A stretch of 64,000 nucleotides of DNA from Microbacterium sp. T2.11-28 (GTDB lineage Bacteria; Actinomycetota; Actinomycetes; Actinomycetales; Microbacteriaceae): contig NZ_CATNHF010000028.1 in assembly GCF_950097975.1 (NCBI RefSeq), positions 243,995 through 307,994 of the forward strand. Direction: 5' to 3'. Positions 42,226-54,867 of this stretch are shown one piece after another; position 1 is the stretch's first letter; each line of letters starts with the position of its first letter. The notes beneath the pieces were generated by a model, which was not told where the DNA came from, did not search any database, and saw only the letters and a program-made list of their open reading frames with translations. Position numbers and translations under genes: made by a program.

Positions 42226-43005
42226 TCAGAACTCGGGGTCGATGAGCTCCGGCGGCACCTGCTGCGCAGCCGCTTCGTCGACGAAGAGCATCGTCTTCTT
42301 CAGTCCCTTGGCCCCGGCGGCGGGGACGCTGTCGTAGCTCGCCCCGGCCAGTGCCAGACCGAGCGCCGCGGCCTTGTCGACGCCCGAGAGGACCATCCAG
42401 ACGCATCGCGCCGAGTTGATCACCGGGCGCGTCAGCGTGATGCGGTCGGCCGGAGGCTTGGGCGCGTCGCGCACCGACACGACGGCCTGATCCGTGATCT
42501 GGATCTCGGCGCGGTCCGGGAAGAGCGAGGCGATGTGACCGTCGGGTCCGACGCCGAGGAAGCAGATGTAGAACTTCGGCCAGTCCTGACCGTCCGCGGC
42601 ATAGCGGGCGAGCTCGTCGGCGTACGCGGCCGCCGCGGCGTCGAGGTCGAGCCCCTCGCCGGCCGCGGCCATCGCGTGCACGTTCTCCGCGGGCACCGCG
42701 ATGCGGTCGAGCAGCGCGCGCCGGGCGCCGTTCTCGTTGCGCTCCTCGTCGTCGCGCGCGACGAACCGCTCATCGCCCCACCAGAAGTGGACCGTCGACC
42801 AGTCCACGTCGGCGCGGCGCGGGTCCGTCCCTGCGGCGCGCAGGACGTCGGTTCCGATGTGCCCGCCGGTCAGTGCGATGTGACTGGTCTTCCCGGCGGC
42901 GGAGCGTCGGATGAGACGGTCGAGAAGACGGCGCGCCACCGCGCTCGCCAGGCTGTCGGCGTCGGGGCTGATGACGACCCGCTTCTCCGTCGAGAAAACT
43001 GACAT
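42226..43005 (-). CDS. pgl: 6-phosphogluconolactonase
   Basis: 259-residue enzyme hydrolysing 6-phosphogluconolactone, the second step of the oxidative pentose phosphate pathway. Motifs are ALTGGHIGTDVL, WWGDERFVARDDEERN and LGVGPDGHIASLFP, with the RITLTRPVINSAR strand. It is last in the operon tkt-tal-pgi-zwf-opcA-pgl. ATG at 43005 lies 7 bases after opcA, with TAGGAG as ribosome site overlapping the opcA stop region. Confidence 0.95.
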   Translation of the reverse strand: MSVFSTEKRVVISPDADSLASAVARRLLDRLIRRSAAGKTSHIALTGGHIGTDVLRAAGTDPRRADVDWSTVHFWWGDERFVARDDEERNENGARRALLDRIAVPAENVHAMAAAGEGLDLDAAAAAYADELARYAADGQDWPKFYICFLGVGPDGHIASLFPDRAEIQITDQAVVSVRDAPKPPADRITLTRPVINSARCVWMVLSGVDKAAALGLALAGASYDSVPAAGAKGLKKTMLFVDEAAAQQVPPELIDPEF

Positions 43006-43012
43006 GCGACTC

Positions 43013-43960
43013 CTACGTCGTCCCCTCGGGCGAATCGGGCGGTCCGAGGAGCTCCCACCCTGCCGTGATCACTCGACCATACAGGAGGTCGGGATCGAGA
43101 CGACGCAGCTCCTCGGCGAGGCACTCGCGGAGCGTGCGGCGCGGCAGCACGATGTCGTGCGAGGGCTGGCCGGGCTGGGTGAGCGTCGCGTCGAGGTCGT
43201 TGCTGCGCTCCAGCACGATGTCGCCCGACGCCCGCGTCAGGCGCACGCGCTGGATGCCGTGCGCCCACTCCTCGGGGCGGGCGTAGCGCCAGTCCACGGG
43301 CACGTCGAGCTTGAGCCGCAGCCAGGCCGCGAGCAGGCCGGTCGACGGCGAGCTGCCGCTGCCGACGACCTCGACGGCCGTGACCGGCTCGTAGGGCGGC
43401 TGGTCCAGGACGGCGGCGAGCTGCTCCCGCCAGTGCGTCAGACGCGTCCATGCGAGGTCGGTGTCGCCGGGCGCGTGGTTGGGGCCGAGCTTGGAGAGCC
43501 GGTCCTTCGCATACGGCTTGGTCGCCGCGTCGGTGATGCGCCGCTGCGCCATCCGGCCGATGGGCGACGCCGCCGGCTCGGTCGGCGGGTTGTCGGGCCA
43601 CCAGGCGACGACGGGGGCGTCGGGGAGCAGGAGGCCCGTCACGAGGCTCTCGTCGTTGCTCGCGGCCTCTCCCGACGCGCGGAGCACCACGACCTCGCTC
43701 GCCCCGGCATCCCCGCCCACGCGGATCTGCGCGTCGAGCTTGGACGGCCCGTCGGGCTGGGTCATGAGGACGATGACGCGCATGGGATGCTCGCGCGACG
43801 CATCGTTCGCGGCCTCGATCGCCTCCTCCTCCAGACCGTGCGTCGTGATGATCAGGAGGGTGAGCACACGGCCGAGGGCGACCGCGCCGCCCTCCTCGCG
43901 GACGTTCACGAGAGAGCGGGCGATCTTCGACACGGTGGTGTCGGGCAGGTCGACGATCAC
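43013..43960 (-). CDS. opcA: Glucose-6-phosphate dehydrogenase assembly protein OpcA
   Basis: 315-residue protein of the OpcA family, which activates or assembles the zwf product in cyanobacteria and actinobacteria. It starts MIVDLPDTTVSKIARSLVNVREEGGAVALGRVLTL, the family N-terminus, and contains LLLPDAPVVAWWPDNPP and GDTDLAWTRLTHWREQLAA, which are conserved. No catalytic motif is expected. ATG at 43960 overlaps the end of zwf by four bases, so it is made with its partner. Confidence 0.94.
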   Translation of the reverse strand: MIVDLPDTTVSKIARSLVNVREEGGAVALGRVLTLLIITTHGLEEEAIEAANDASREHPMRVIVLMTQPDGPSKLDAQIRVGGDAGASEVVVLRASGEAASNDESLVTGLLLPDAPVVAWWPDNPPTEPAASPIGRMAQRRITDAATKPYAKDRLSKLGPNHAPGDTDLAWTRLTHWREQLAAVLDQPPYEPVTAVEVVGSGSSPSTGLLAAWLRLKLDVPVDWRYARPEEWAHGIQRVRLTRASGDIVLERSNDLDATLTQPGQPSHDIVLPRRTLRECLAEELRRLDPDLLYGRVITAGWELLGPPDSPEGTT

Positions 43961-45504
43961 GGGCGCCTCCAGACGCGGCCGTCACGGGCCAAGAGTTCAT
44001 CGGCGGACGTCGGGCCCCACGAGCCGGGGGAGTACTGCTCCAGCGGCTCGTCCAGGCCCGCCCAGTACTCTTCGATCGGATCGAGGATGCGCCAAGACAG
44101 CTCGACCTCCTCGTGCCGCGGGAACAGCGGCGGATCGCCCAGGAGCACGTCGAGGATGAGGCGCTCGTACGCCTCGGGGCTGGACTCGGTGAACGCGTGG
44201 CCGTACCCGAAGTCCATGGTGACGTCGCGCACCTCCGTCGCGGCGCCGGGCACCTTCGATCCGAAGCGGATCGTCACGCCCTCATCGGGCTGCACACGGA
44301 TGACGAGCGCGTTCTGGCCGAGCTCGGTCGTCTGGTTGCGCAGGAAGAGGTGCTGCGGAGCGCGCTTGAACACGACCGCGATCTCGGTGACACGGCGGCC
44401 GAGCCGCTTGCCGGTGCGCAGGTAGAAGGGTACGCCCGACCACCGTCGTGTGGCGATCTCGAGCTTGACCGCGGCGTAGGTCTCGGTCGTCGACTGCGGG
44501 TTCATGCCCTCCTCGGCGAGGAAGGCGCTCACCTTCTCGCCGCCCTGCCATCCGCCCGCGTACTGACCGCGTGCGGTCGCCGTCGACAGGTCGTCGGGCA
44601 GCTTCACCGCGGCGAGCACCTTCTCCTTCTCGGCGCGCAGATGCGTCGCGTCGAGGGAGATCGGCTCCTCCATCGCGGTGAGCGCGAGCAGCTGCAGGAG
44701 ATGGTTCTGGATGACGTCGCGCGCCGCGCCGATGCCGTCGTAGTAGCCCGCCCGGCCGCCGACACCGATGTCCTCGGCCATCGTGATCTGCACGTGGTCG
44801 ACGTAGTTGGCGTTCCAGATCGGCTCGTACAGCTCGTTGGCGAAACGCAGCGCGAGGATGTTCTGGACCGTCTCCTTGCCCAGGTAGTGGTCGATCCGGA
44901 AGATCGAGTCGGCCGGGAAGGCGACCTCCAGCGCGGCGTTGAGCTCACGAGCCGACTGCAGATCGCTGCCGAACGGCTTCTCGATGACGACCCGGCGCCA
45001 GCTGTCGTCGTCGTTGGCGTCGTCGACGAGTCCCGAGTCCTTCAGCTGCTTGGCGACGATGGGGAAGTCGCGCGGCGGGATCGAGAGGTAGAAGGCATGG
45101 TTGCCCATCGTCCCGCGCTCCCGGTCCAGGCGCTCCACCGTCTCGCGCAGGCGGCGGAACGCGTCGGCGTCGCCGAACTCGCCCGACACGAAGCGGATGC
45201 CCTGCAGCAGCTGCTTCCACGTCTCTTCGCGGAAAGGCGTGCGCGCGTTCTGACGCACGGCCTCGTAGACGACCTGCGCGAAGTCCTGGTCCTCCCAGTC
45301 GCGGCGCGCGAAGCCCACCAGGGCGAACCCGGGCGGGAGCAGGCCGCGGTTGGCCAGGTCGTACACGGCGGGCATGAGCTTCTTGCGCGACAGGTCGCCT
45401 GTCACGCCGAAGATGACCAGAGCGCTCGGGCCGGCGATGCGGTTGAGGCGGCGGTCATCGGGGTCGCGCAGCGGGTTGTGTCCGCGCGAGATCTCGACAG
45501 TCAT
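43957..45504 (-). CDS. zwf: Glucose-6-phosphate 1-dehydrogenase
   Basis: 515-residue enzyme oxidising glucose 6-phosphate with NADP, the entry to the oxidative pentose phosphate pathway. The cofactor motif is FGVTGDLSRKKLMPA near residue 35, the active-site box is RIDHYLGKETVQN, and EKPFGSDL with later LRTGKRLGRRVTE is typical. ATG at 45504 lies 13 bases after the pgi stop. The next gene, opcA, overlaps by four bases. Length and motif spacing are normal. Confidence 0.97.
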   Translation of the reverse strand: MTVEISRGHNPLRDPDDRRLNRIAGPSALVIFGVTGDLSRKKLMPAVYDLANRGLLPPGFALVGFARRDWEDQDFAQVVYEAVRQNARTPFREETWKQLLQGIRFVSGEFGDADAFRRLRETVERLDRERGTMGNHAFYLSIPPRDFPIVAKQLKDSGLVDDANDDDSWRRVVIEKPFGSDLQSARELNAALEVAFPADSIFRIDHYLGKETVQNILALRFANELYEPIWNANYVDHVQITMAEDIGVGGRAGYYDGIGAARDVIQNHLLQLLALTAMEEPISLDATHLRAEKEKVLAAVKLPDDLSTATARGQYAGGWQGGEKVSAFLAEEGMNPQSTTETYAAVKLEIATRRWSGVPFYLRTGKRLGRRVTEIAVVFKRAPQHLFLRNQTTELGQNALVIRVQPDEGVTIRFGSKVPGAATEVRDVTMDFGYGHAFTESSPEAYERLILDVLLGDPPLFPRHEEVELSWRILDPIEEYWAGLDEPLEQYSPGSWGPTSADELLARDGRVWRRP

Positions 45505-45517
45505 CGGTGGGTGCTTC

Positions 45518-47146
45518 CTACTGGGCTGCTTCGAACAGCGCGAGGACCTCGACCTGGGGATCGGTCAGGGTCAGGGTGACGACGGGGCGACCGTGCGCGG
45601 CGAGCACCTGCGCGTCGCCGGCGGCCTGCGCGCGGATCAGCTCGCCGAAGGTGAACGGACGGCCGGGGATCTCGAGGTCGACGTCGGCCGACTCGAGGAT
45701 CTGCACGAAGACGCCCTCGGCCGGTCCGCCCTTGTGGAACTGGCCGGTCGAGTGCAGGAAGCGCGGGCCCCAGCCGAACGTCGTGGGGCGTCCGCTGTCG
45801 GCGGCCACGAGCTCACGGAGGCCGGCGAGCTGCGGCAGTGCGCCACGGTCGACGTACGCCTGGATCGCGACGTAGCCGTTCGGCGACAGACGCGCCCACA
45901 GGGCGTCCAGGACGCCCTCGAGCGTGCCCGACGATGCCAGGGCGGGGTCGGTCACGCGGATCTCCACGCCGGACTCGACGAAAGCCGGCGCACCGGCGTC
46001 GGGACGCGCGTCCAGCAGGCCGCGGGTCGCCTCCTTCGCGGACTCGACGTCGGGCTGGTCGAACGGGTTGATGCCGAGCAGCCGGCCAGCGATCGCCGTG
46101 GCGTACTCCCAGACGACGAACTGGGCGCCGAGCGAGCCGCTGATCAGGACCTCGTCGGGGTTCTGCTCCAGGACGCGGAAGTGCTCGGCATCGTCCACGA
46201 TGCGCAGGATCTGCAAGTCCTCGGGCGTCTGCTCGACCTCGGGCGACACGGGAAGGAGCACGACGGGGAGGATCCCCGTGCCCGCCTTCCCCGTCGACTC
46301 GGCGACGAGCTGCTCGATCCAGTCCGGCAGCCCGACGATGTGCGTGCCGTCGCTCACGAGCCCGAGCTTGTCGCGCCGGCTCCCCGACGCATCGGTCCCG
46401 GCGATCGCGGCGGCGAGGACCAGTGCGGGATTGCGGACGTCGTCGATGGCGACCTCGAGCAGCGTCGCCTCGGCCTCGTCGAGCAGCTCCGACACGTCCG
46501 CGCCGGCCAGGCCCGCGGGCACGAGGCCGAAGGCGGTGAGGGCCGAGTAGCGTCCGCCGACCGTGGCGTCGGCCGTGAACACCCGGTATCCGGCCTCGCG
46601 CGCGGAGGCCTCGAGCGGCGAGCCCGGGTCGGTGACCACCACGATGCGGTCGGCGGGGTCGATGCCGAGATCGCTCCACGCCGCTGCGAACGCGCGGCGC
46701 GCGGAGTCCGTCTCGACCGTGGAACCCGACTTCGACGACACCACGAGCACGGTCTCGGCGAGGCCGCCGGTCTCGGTGTCGCCGTCGATGGCCGCGAGAA
46801 CCTGGCCCGGAGAGGTCGAATCGAGGATGACCAGGGGAACGCCGCTGGTCTGGGCGATCACCTCGGGCGCGAGCGACGAGCCGCCCATGCCGGCCAGCAC
46901 GACGCGCGTGATCCCGCGGGCGTGCAGGTCGTCGCGGAGCGCCTCGATCTCGGGAACGAGGGGACGCGAGACGGAGACCGCCTGCACCCAGCCGAGTCGG
47001 CGTGACGCCTCGTCGGACGCCTCGGCGCCCCACAGGTCGGCGTCGCCCGCGGTGATCCCGCTGGCGACGAGGTCCTCGACCAGACCCGGCAGGGTCTCGT
47101 CGACGACCTGCTTGACGTGTCCGGAGACGTGGATCTCGAAGCTCAA
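45518..47146 (-). CDS. pgi: Glucose-6-phosphate isomerase
   Basis: 542-residue isomerase of the SIS-fold family linking glycolysis and the pentose phosphate pathway. Visible are [27 protein letters not shown] (the sugar-phosphate loop), [15 protein letters not shown] and [14 protein letters not shown]. It belongs to the actinobacterial type that is more divergent than E. coli Pgi. The start is TTG at 47146, overlapping the tal stop (TTGA), giving [11 protein letters not shown]; the frame is open upstream only as an out-of-frame shadow of tal. It is translationally coupled to tal. Confidence 0.94.
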   Translation of the reverse strand: MSFEIHVSGHVKQVVDETLPGLVEDLVASGITAGDADLWGAEASDEASRRLGWVQAVSVSRPLVPEIEALRDDLHARGITRVVLAGMGGSSLAPEVIAQTSGVPLVILDSTSPGQVLAAIDGDTETGGLAETVLVVSSKSGSTVETDSARRAFAAAWSDLGIDPADRIVVVTDPGSPLEASAREAGYRVFTADATVGGRYSALTAFGLVPAGLAGADVSELLDEAEATLLEVAIDDVRNPALVLAAAIAGTDASGSRRDKLGLVSDGTHIVGLPDWIEQLVAESTGKAGTGILPVVLLPVSPEVEQTPEDLQILRIVDDAEHFRVLEQNPDEVLISGSLGAQFVVWEYATAIAGRLLGINPFDQPDVESAKEATRGLLDARPDAGAPAFVESGVEIRVTDPALASSGTLEGVLDALWARLSPNGYVAIQAYVDRGALPQLAGLRELVAADSGRPTTFGWGPRFLHSTGQFHKGGPAEGVFVQILESADVDLEIPGRPFTFGELIRAQAAGDAQVLAAHGRPVVTLTLTDPQVEVLALFEAAQ

Positions 47147-48263
47147 CGCGCGTCTTCCGGCGTCGCCGCGAGCGCGGCGGAGACGGTGGACTGGAGGTCG
47201 TGCCAGGAGACGATGAACTTCTCCACGCCCTCGTCCTCCAGCACCTGCGTCACATCGGCGAAGTCCACGCCGACGGCCGCGAGCCGGTCGAAGACGTCGT
47301 GCGCGCCGGCATAGGCGCCCGTGATCGTGTCGCCGGAGACGACGCCGTGGTCGAAGGTCGCCTCGAGGGTCTTCTCGGGCATCGTGTTCACGGTTCCCGG
47401 GGCGACGAGCTCGGTGACGTACAGGGTGTCGGGCAGCGCCGGGTCCTTGACGCCGGTCGACGCCCACAGCGGACGCTGCACGTTCGCACCCGCGGCGACC
47501 AGGTCGGCGGCGCGGTCCTGGGCGAACTCCTTCTCGAAGAGCTCGTAGGCGAGGCGGGCGTTGGCGACTCCGGCGAGGCTCTTCAGCTCGAGCGCCGCCT
47601 CGCTTCCGATCGCCGTCAGGCGCTTGTCGACCTCGGTGTCCACGCGCGACACGAAGAAGGAGGCGACGGAGTGGATCGTGCCGAGGTCGATGCCGGCCGC
47701 GCGGGCCTTCTCGAGACCGCTGAGGTACGCGTCGATGACCTCCGCGTAGCGCTCCAGCGAGAAGATCAGCGTGACGTTGACCGAGATGCCGGCCGCGATC
47801 ACCTCGGTGATGGCGGGGAGGCCGGCCTTGGTCGCGGGGATCTTGATGAGCGCGTTCTCGCGGTCGACCGTGGCCCACAGCTTCTTGGCCTCTTCGATCG
47901 TCGCGGCGGTGTCGTGCGCGAGATCGGGGGAGACCTCGATCGAGACCCGGCCGTCGACGCCGCCCGTGGCGTCGTACACGGGGCGGAAGATGTCCGCCGC
48001 GTTGCGCACGTCGTCGGTGGTGAGCGCGAAGATCGCCGCGTCCGCGTCGGCGCCGTCGGCGGCCAGCGCCGCGAGGGCCTCCTGGTAGGAGTCGTCGTCG
48101 GCGTTGCCGATCGCGGCCTGGAAGATCGACGGGTTGGTGGTCACACCCGAGACGGTGCGCGTCTCGATCAGCGAGGCCAGGTTGCCCGAGGTGATGCGCG
48201 AACGCGACAGGTCATCGAGCCAGATGCTGACGCCGGCGGCCGAGAGCTGCTGAGTGGGGGTGG

Positions 48264-48267
<4 letters not shown>
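47143..48267 (-). CDS. tal: Transaldolase
   Basis: 374-residue transaldolase of the long actinobacterial type, moving three-carbon units in the non-oxidative pentose phosphate branch. Catalytic Lys is in [16 protein letters not shown], preceded by [11 protein letters not shown], with [11 protein letters not shown] and [15 protein letters not shown] downstream. The N-terminus ([17 protein letters not shown]) is the family start. ATG at 48267 overlaps the tkt stop by four bases and its own stop overlaps the pgi start. Confidence 0.97.
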
Positions 48268-50363
<2,096 letters not shown>

Positions 50364-50448
50364 TCTTCGCCTTTCTTCGTGGCACGTGCGCGACCTATCG
50401 GAAGCCTCGAGAAGGGGGAGGAGCGCTGTCGCGCGCGCAGGTGCCTCC

Positions 50449-50454
50449 AGCATA
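50449..50454 (-). promoter_or_regulatory. Possible -10 of the tkt operon
   Basis: Minus-strand TATGCT in CGATATGCTGGAGG lies about 85 bases before the tkt start and is the best -10 candidate in this gap. A second hexamer TAGGTC near 50398-50393 is nearer but weaker. The divergent ctaB promoter lies about 90 bases away. Confidence 0.35.
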
Positions 50455-50543
50455 TCGAAGCGGCATGCTCCGGAGGCCATGTGTCGCGCTCCGTGACGCC
50501 TTTCGTGCCGCCTTCCCCGCCCGATGGGCCGGGGAAAATGCCA

Positions 50544-50549
50544 TAGACT
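50544..50549 (+). promoter_or_regulatory. -10 element of ctaB
   Basis: TAGACT in GCCATAGACTGGG gives a leader of about 21 bases containing GTGGGGG as ribosome site before the ATG at 50578. Confidence 0.5.
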
Positions 50550-50577
50550 GGGCGGACCTGACCGGACAGTGGGGGCG

Positions 50578-51498
50578 ATGGACATCACGACGACGCGCGG
50601 GCGCACGGCGCCGCAGCGTTCCCTCGGCCGAACGGTCCGCGCGTACGTGCAGCTGACCAAGCCGCGCGTGCTCGAGCTCCTGCTCGTGACGACGGTTCCG
50701 GTGATGATCCTCGCCCAGGACGGGCTGCCGGACCTGTGGCTGGTGCTCGCCACTGTGATCGGCGGATCCCTGAGCGCCGGCTCGGCCGCCGCCTTCAACA
50801 TGTACCTCGACCGCGACATCGACGCGCTCATGCACCGGACCGAGAAGCGGCCGCTGGTGACCGGCGAGGTGTCGCCGCGCGGAGCGCTCGTCTTCGCATG
50901 GACCCTGGCGGTGGCCTCCACCGTGTGGCTGCTGCTGACGACGAACTGGCTCGCCGCGGCGCTCAGCGTCTTCGCGATCTTCTTCTACGTGGTGATCTAC
51001 ACGATCGTCCTGAAGCGGCGCACCGAGCAGAACATCGTGTGGGGCGGCATCGCGGGGTGCTTCCCGGTGCTGATCGGCTGGTCGGCGGTCACGGGCTCGC
51101 TCACCTGGACGCCGTTCATCCTCTTCCTGCTCGTGTTCCTCTGGACGCCGCCGCACTACTGGCCCCTGTCGATGAAGTACAAGGGCGACTACGCCGACGT
51201 CGACGTGCCGATGCTCGGCGCCACGCGCGGCGGCTCCCAGGTGGGTCTGCAGGTCATCCTCTACGCCTGGGCCACGGTGGCCTCGTCCCTCCTGCTGATC
51301 CCGGTCGCGCCCATGGGGCTCGTCTACACCGTGTCGGCGCTGGTGTTCGGCGGATGGTTCATCGTCGAGTCGCACGTGCTCTACAACCGGGCCGTCCGGG
51401 GCGAGCAGCCGCGGCCGATGCGTGTGTTCCACGCGTCGATCACGTATCTCACGCTGCTGTTCGTGGCGATCGCGGTCGACCCGCTCCTGCCCTTCTGA
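50578..51498 (+). CDS. ctaB: Protohaem IX farnesyltransferase (haem O synthase)
   Basis: 306-residue membrane prenyltransferase that adds a farnesyl group to haem b, making haem O, the precursor of haem A for the aa3 oxidase. The two Asp-rich motifs are [20 protein letters not shown] and the later [24 protein letters not shown] is the family N-terminal signature. About eight or nine membrane helices. ATG at 50578. It is near ctaA (1.6 kb) but converges with a small membrane gene between them. Confidence 0.97.
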   Translation: MDITTTRGRTAPQRSLGRTVRAYVQLTKPRVLELLLVTTVPVMILAQDGLPDLWLVLATVIGGSLSAGSAAAFNMYLDRDIDALMHRTEKRPLVTGEVSPRGALVFAWTLAVASTVWLLLTTNWLAAALSVFAIFFYVVIYTIVLKRRTEQNIVWGGIAGCFPVLIGWSAVTGSLTWTPFILFLLVFLWTPPHYWPLSMKYKGDYADVDVPMLGATRGGSQVGLQVILYAWATVASSLLLIPVAPMGLVYTVSALVFGGWFIVESHVLYNRAVRGEQPRPMRVFHASITYLTLLFVAIAVDPLLPF

Positions 51499-51615
51499 CC
51501 GGTCCGACCGGTCGTCGGCCGCGGCCGATTCCGCGACGGGGGAGACCCGCACACGGAGGGGCGCGCAGGGACGCGAGCCTTCCCCGGTGCGGAGCTCCTC
51601 CGCGGTGTCAGCGGG
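51499..51615. other. Gap between convergent ctaB and small membrane gene
   Basis: 117 bases of G/C-rich sequence with short palindromic CCGG and GGCCGCGGCC pieces at 51500-51530 that could form small hairpins ending both convergent genes, but no convincing terminator with a T tract. Confidence 0.3.
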
Positions 51616-52041
51616 TCAGCGGGTGACCGGCGCGGTCTCGCGCTCGGCGTCGGCGGCTTCGTTGGGCTCGTAGCCGAGCTCCGGCTCGTAGCCGTACTCA
51701 TCGGTGGAGTCGGCGGGCTGCGCGGCCGGGGCGTCGTCCTCGTCGAACGCGGGCGGCTCGACGAGGTCGACGGCCGGTGCGGGCGCGAGCGAGCGCAGGG
51801 CGCCGACGGTGAGGGCCAGGGCGAGGCCCACGAGGCCGGCACCGATCAGGATCGCGCCGAGGACCGCCCAGATCTGCCCGACATAGACGTCGTTGCTCGT
51901 GGCGGTGCCGTCGGTCAGGCGCGCGTCCATTCCGCCGAGCCGGTCGAGCAGCAGGTACGCGCCGCCGGCGCTGGATGCGAGGGATCCGGCGATCAGCAGC
52001 CAGTAGGGGACGCTGCGGGTCAGACGGGGACGAGTGGACAT
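51616..52041 (-). CDS. Conserved membrane protein, function unknown
   Basis: 141-residue protein with two membrane segments, at about 11-33 (VPYWLLIAGSLASSAGGAYLLL) and 53-78 (VGQIWAVLGAILIGAGLVGLALALTVGAL), and an acidic, low-complexity C-terminal tail of about 55 residues (Glu, Asp, Pro, Tyr-rich, with two EYGYEP/ELGYEP repeats). ATG at 52041 has GAGGAGCATCA upstream. It lies downstream of ctaA on the same strand, separated by 115 bases. No family recognised; the two short repeats may be a binding motif. Confidence 0.72.
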   Translation of the reverse strand: MSTRPRLTRSVPYWLLIAGSLASSAGGAYLLLDRLGGMDARLTDGTATSNDVYVGQIWAVLGAILIGAGLVGLALALTVGALRSLAPAPAVDLVEPPAFDEDDAPAAQPADSTDEYGYEPELGYEPNEAADAERETAPVTR

Positions 52042-52156
52042 TGATGCTCCTCGGGTGTCGAGACCGTCGACGGGACGGGGGTCCCGGACGACGGCGCCGC
52101 GATTTCGCGGCCTCCGCCACTGTGCGGGCTCGAACCGTGTGGGTCCGATGCGTCGC

Positions 52157-53158
52157 CTATGAGGCTGCTGTGCGCCGTTCCTCCGCGCTCGCACGCTCCT
52201 GCGTGGTCACCGGGGCCTTCAGGTGGAGGACCACGGCCGTCATCGCTGCGACGAGGCACACCGCCAGCACCATGTGGATGTTCACGAGCACGATGGGAAG
52301 CCCGGTCCGCGCCTGCCAGAGGCCCACGGCGATCTGCACCACCTCGACGGCGAGCAGCAGGGCGGTCCATCGGGGGAGGCCGAGTTCCCGCGGCATGCGG
52401 AAGGACAGGGCGACGATCGCGAGCGTGAGGGCGAGGGTGGCATAGGCCGGCCAGCTGTGGACGTGCTGCCAGAAGACGGGGTCGAGTCCGTTGCGCGCGG
52501 CCTCGTCGTCGCCGGCGTGCGGGCCCGCTCCGGTGAGCAGGATGCCGACGACCACCGTCACGAGGACGGCAGCGCTGGTGAGGTGCACGAGCGCCGCGTA
52601 CCCGGGCGTCACCAGCCGCCGACGCGGTCCGGGGACGGCGTGCACGCGGTGCACGTACACGGCGGAGACGGCGACGAGCGCGGCCGAGATGAGGTAGTGC
52701 AGGCCGACGATGCTCGGGTGGAGGTGCATCCACACCGTGACCCCGCCGATGACCGCCTGGAGGATGATCCCGCCGCCGACCGCGAGCGTGAGGCCGGTGA
52801 GGTCCGGGCGCCGCGGCGTGAGACGCGCCACCGACAGGAACGCGAGGAGCGCCACGATCACCAGGACGCCGGTCAGGGTGCGGTTCCCGAACTCGATCAG
52901 GCCGTGGATGCCGAGCTCCCGCGTGGGCACGAGCGAGTCGGCGGTGCAGTACGGCCAGGTCTCGCAGCCCATGCCCGAGCCGGTGAGGCGCACGAGGCCG
53001 CCCGTGCCGACGATCAGGATGTTGCTGGCCAGGACCAGCCACGCCAGCACGCGAGTACCCCGCCCGATGCGGTGCGGGAGGCGCTCGAGCAGTCGCCGCC
53101 ACGGTCCCGGCCGGCCGGTCTGCGGCTCGGTCGCCGCGTCGCTGGTCGCCTGGGACAT
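52157..53158 (-). CDS. ctaA: Haem A synthase (COX15/CtaA)
   Basis: 333-residue membrane enzyme that oxidises the methyl group of haem O to the formyl group of haem A, needed by the aa3 oxidase in this window. It has about eight helices; conserved His residues that bind haems are in [16 protein letters not shown] (near the first pair), [26 protein letters not shown] and [10 protein letters not shown]. The first outside loop has the Cys pair [13 protein letters not shown], as in Bacillus CtaA. ATG at 53158 has AGGAGG upstream. It is divergent from sufB. Confidence 0.95.
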   Translation of the reverse strand: MSQATSDAATEPQTGRPGPWRRLLERLPHRIGRGTRVLAWLVLASNILIVGTGGLVRLTGSGMGCETWPYCTADSLVPTRELGIHGLIEFGNRTLTGVLVIVALLAFLSVARLTPRRPDLTGLTLAVGGGIILQAVIGGVTVWMHLHPSIVGLHYLISAALVAVSAVYVHRVHAVPGPRRRLVTPGYAALVHLTSAAVLVTVVVGILLTGAGPHAGDDEAARNGLDPVFWQHVHSWPAYATLALTLAIVALSFRMPRELGLPRWTALLLAVEVVQIAVGLWQARTGLPIVLVNIHMVLAVCLVAAMTAVVLHLKAPVTTQERASAEERRTAAS

Positions 53159-53225
53159 GCGCGTCGCCTCCTGTGATGCGGCCCCGAAAGGGGCTGGGGC
53201 CACGCCACACGTCGGGCGTTGCCTG

Positions 53226-53280
53226 TAGACTCGAGGGGTTGAGACGGTCGCGCGGTGCGCGGTCCGTCTCCCCAAGTCTA
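53226..53280. promoter_or_regulatory. Inverted repeat with face-to-face -10 hexamers (ctaA / sufB)
   Basis: A long imperfect inverted repeat spans 53226-53280: TAGACT..GGGG..AGACGG on the left and CCGTCT..CCCC..AGTCTA on the right. Each arm begins with TAGACT read on its own strand, the hexamer that precedes several genes here. The plus copy (53226-53231) would drive sufB with a leader of about 210 bases; the minus copy (53280-53275) would drive ctaA with a leader of about 110 bases. Both transcripts would share about 30 bases of antisense overlap. Confidence 0.5.
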
Positions 53281-53448
53281 GGCGCGTCGTCAGCGCCGGT
53301 TCCGCCCGGCCCGTCCGGTCGGAACGACACCATGAACGGCCCGAGAAGCGGCACCCCCACCTCGTCCACGATCCTCCATCGTGAGACAGGCGAGGACAGG
53401 GGAAATGCCGGGGCGGATGACACCGTTGCGGCCGAAGAGGAGGAGAAC

Positions 53449-54867
53449 ATGTCGGATGTGCTGATCGACCGTCCGGAGCTCGAGGGCCTCGGCGTCTACG
53501 AGTTCGGGTGGCACGACACGGACGCGGCGGGAGCCAGCGCCAGGCGCGGGCTCAGCGAGGCCGTGGTGCGGGACATCTCCGCACTCAAGTCCGAGCCGGA
53601 ATGGATGCTGAAGACCCGGCTGAAGGGCCACCAGCTCTTCGGTCGCAAGCCGATGCCCACCTGGGGCGCCGACCTGTCCGACATCGACTTCGACAACATC
53701 AAGTACTTCGTGCGCTCCACGGAGAAGCAGGCGCAGTCGTGGGAGGACCTCCCCGACGACATCAAGAACACGTACGAGAAGCTTGGGATCCCCGAGGCCG
53801 AGCGTGCGCGCCTGGTCGCCGGTGTGGCCGCCCAGTACGAGTCCGAGGTGGTCTACCACCAGATCCAGCAGGAGCTGGAGGACCAGGGCGTCATCTTCAT
53901 GGACACCGACACCGCGCTCAAGGAGCACCCCGAGTTCTTCGAGGAGTACTTCGGCAGCGTGATCCCCGCCGGCGACAACAAGTTCGCCGCGCTCAACACG
54001 GCCGTGTGGTCGGGGGGCTCGTTCGTCTACGTGCCGCCGGGCGTCCACGTCGAGATCCCGCTGCAGGCGTACTTCCGCATCAACACCGAGAACATGGGCC
54101 AGTTCGAGCGGACGCTGATCATCGCCGACGAGGGCTCCTACGTGCACTACATCGAGGGCTGCACGGCGCCGATCTACAAGAGCGACTCGCTGCACTCGGC
54201 CGTGGTCGAGATCATCGTCAAGAAGAACGCCCGCGTGCGCTACACGACGATCCAGAACTGGTCGAACAACGTCTACAACCTCGTCACGAAGCGGGCCGTC
54301 GCCCACGAGGGCGCGACCATGGAGTGGGTCGACGGCAACATCGGCTCCAAGGTGACGATGAAGTACCCGTCGATCTACCTGATGGGCGAGCACGCCAAGG
54401 GCGAGACGCTGTCCGTCGCCTTCGCCGGTCCCGGGCAGCACCAGGACGCCGGCGCCAAGATGATCCACATGGCGCCCTACACGCAGTCCTCGATCGTCTC
54501 GAAGTCGATCGCGCGCGGCGGCGGCCGCGCGGGCTACCGCGGCGAGGTCCGCGTCGACGCGAACGCCCACCACTCCGCGAACACGGTGCGGTGCGATGCG
54601 CTCCTCGTCGACAGCATCTCGCGGTCGGACACCTACCCGGCGATCGACATCCGCGTCGACGACGTGCAGCTCGGCCACGAGGCCACGGTCTCGAAGGTCA
54701 GCGAAGAGCAGCTGTTCTACCTCATGAGCCGCGGCATGCCCGAGGACGAGGCGATGGCCATGATCGTGCGCGGGTTCATCGAGCCCATCGCGCGCGAACT
54801 GCCCATGGAGTACGCCCTCGAACTGAACAAGCTCATCGAGATGGGCATGGAAGGATCCGTCGGCTGA
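53449..54867 (+). CDS. sufB: Fe-S cluster assembly protein SufB
   Basis: 472-residue core scaffold of the SUF machinery, working with SufC and SufD to build iron-sulfur clusters. The C-terminal beta-helix core is typical: [39 protein letters not shown] with the family Cys, and [17 protein letters not shown]; the SufBD C-terminal helical end is [27 protein letters not shown] at 53449 has GAGGAGGAGAAC directly upstream, a strong ribosome site that decides the start. The next gene, sufD, overlaps by one base (TGATG). No sufR gene is next to it. Confidence 0.97.
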   Translation: MSDVLIDRPELEGLGVYEFGWHDTDAAGASARRGLSEAVVRDISALKSEPEWMLKTRLKGHQLFGRKPMPTWGADLSDIDFDNIKYFVRSTEKQAQSWEDLPDDIKNTYEKLGIPEAERARLVAGVAAQYESEVVYHQIQQELEDQGVIFMDTDTALKEHPEFFEEYFGSVIPAGDNKFAALNTAVWSGGSFVYVPPGVHVEIPLQAYFRINTENMGQFERTLIIADEGSYVHYIEGCTAPIYKSDSLHSAVVEIIVKKNARVRYTTIQNWSNNVYNLVTKRAVAHEGATMEWVDGNIGSKVTMKYPSIYLMGEHAKGETLSVAFAGPGQHQDAGAKMIHMAPYTQSSIVSKSIARGGGRAGYRGEVRVDANAHHSANTVRCDALLVDSISRSDTYPAIDIRVDDVQLGHEATVSKVSEEQLFYLMSRGMPEDEAMAMIVRGFIEPIARELPMEYALELNKLIEMGMEGSVG

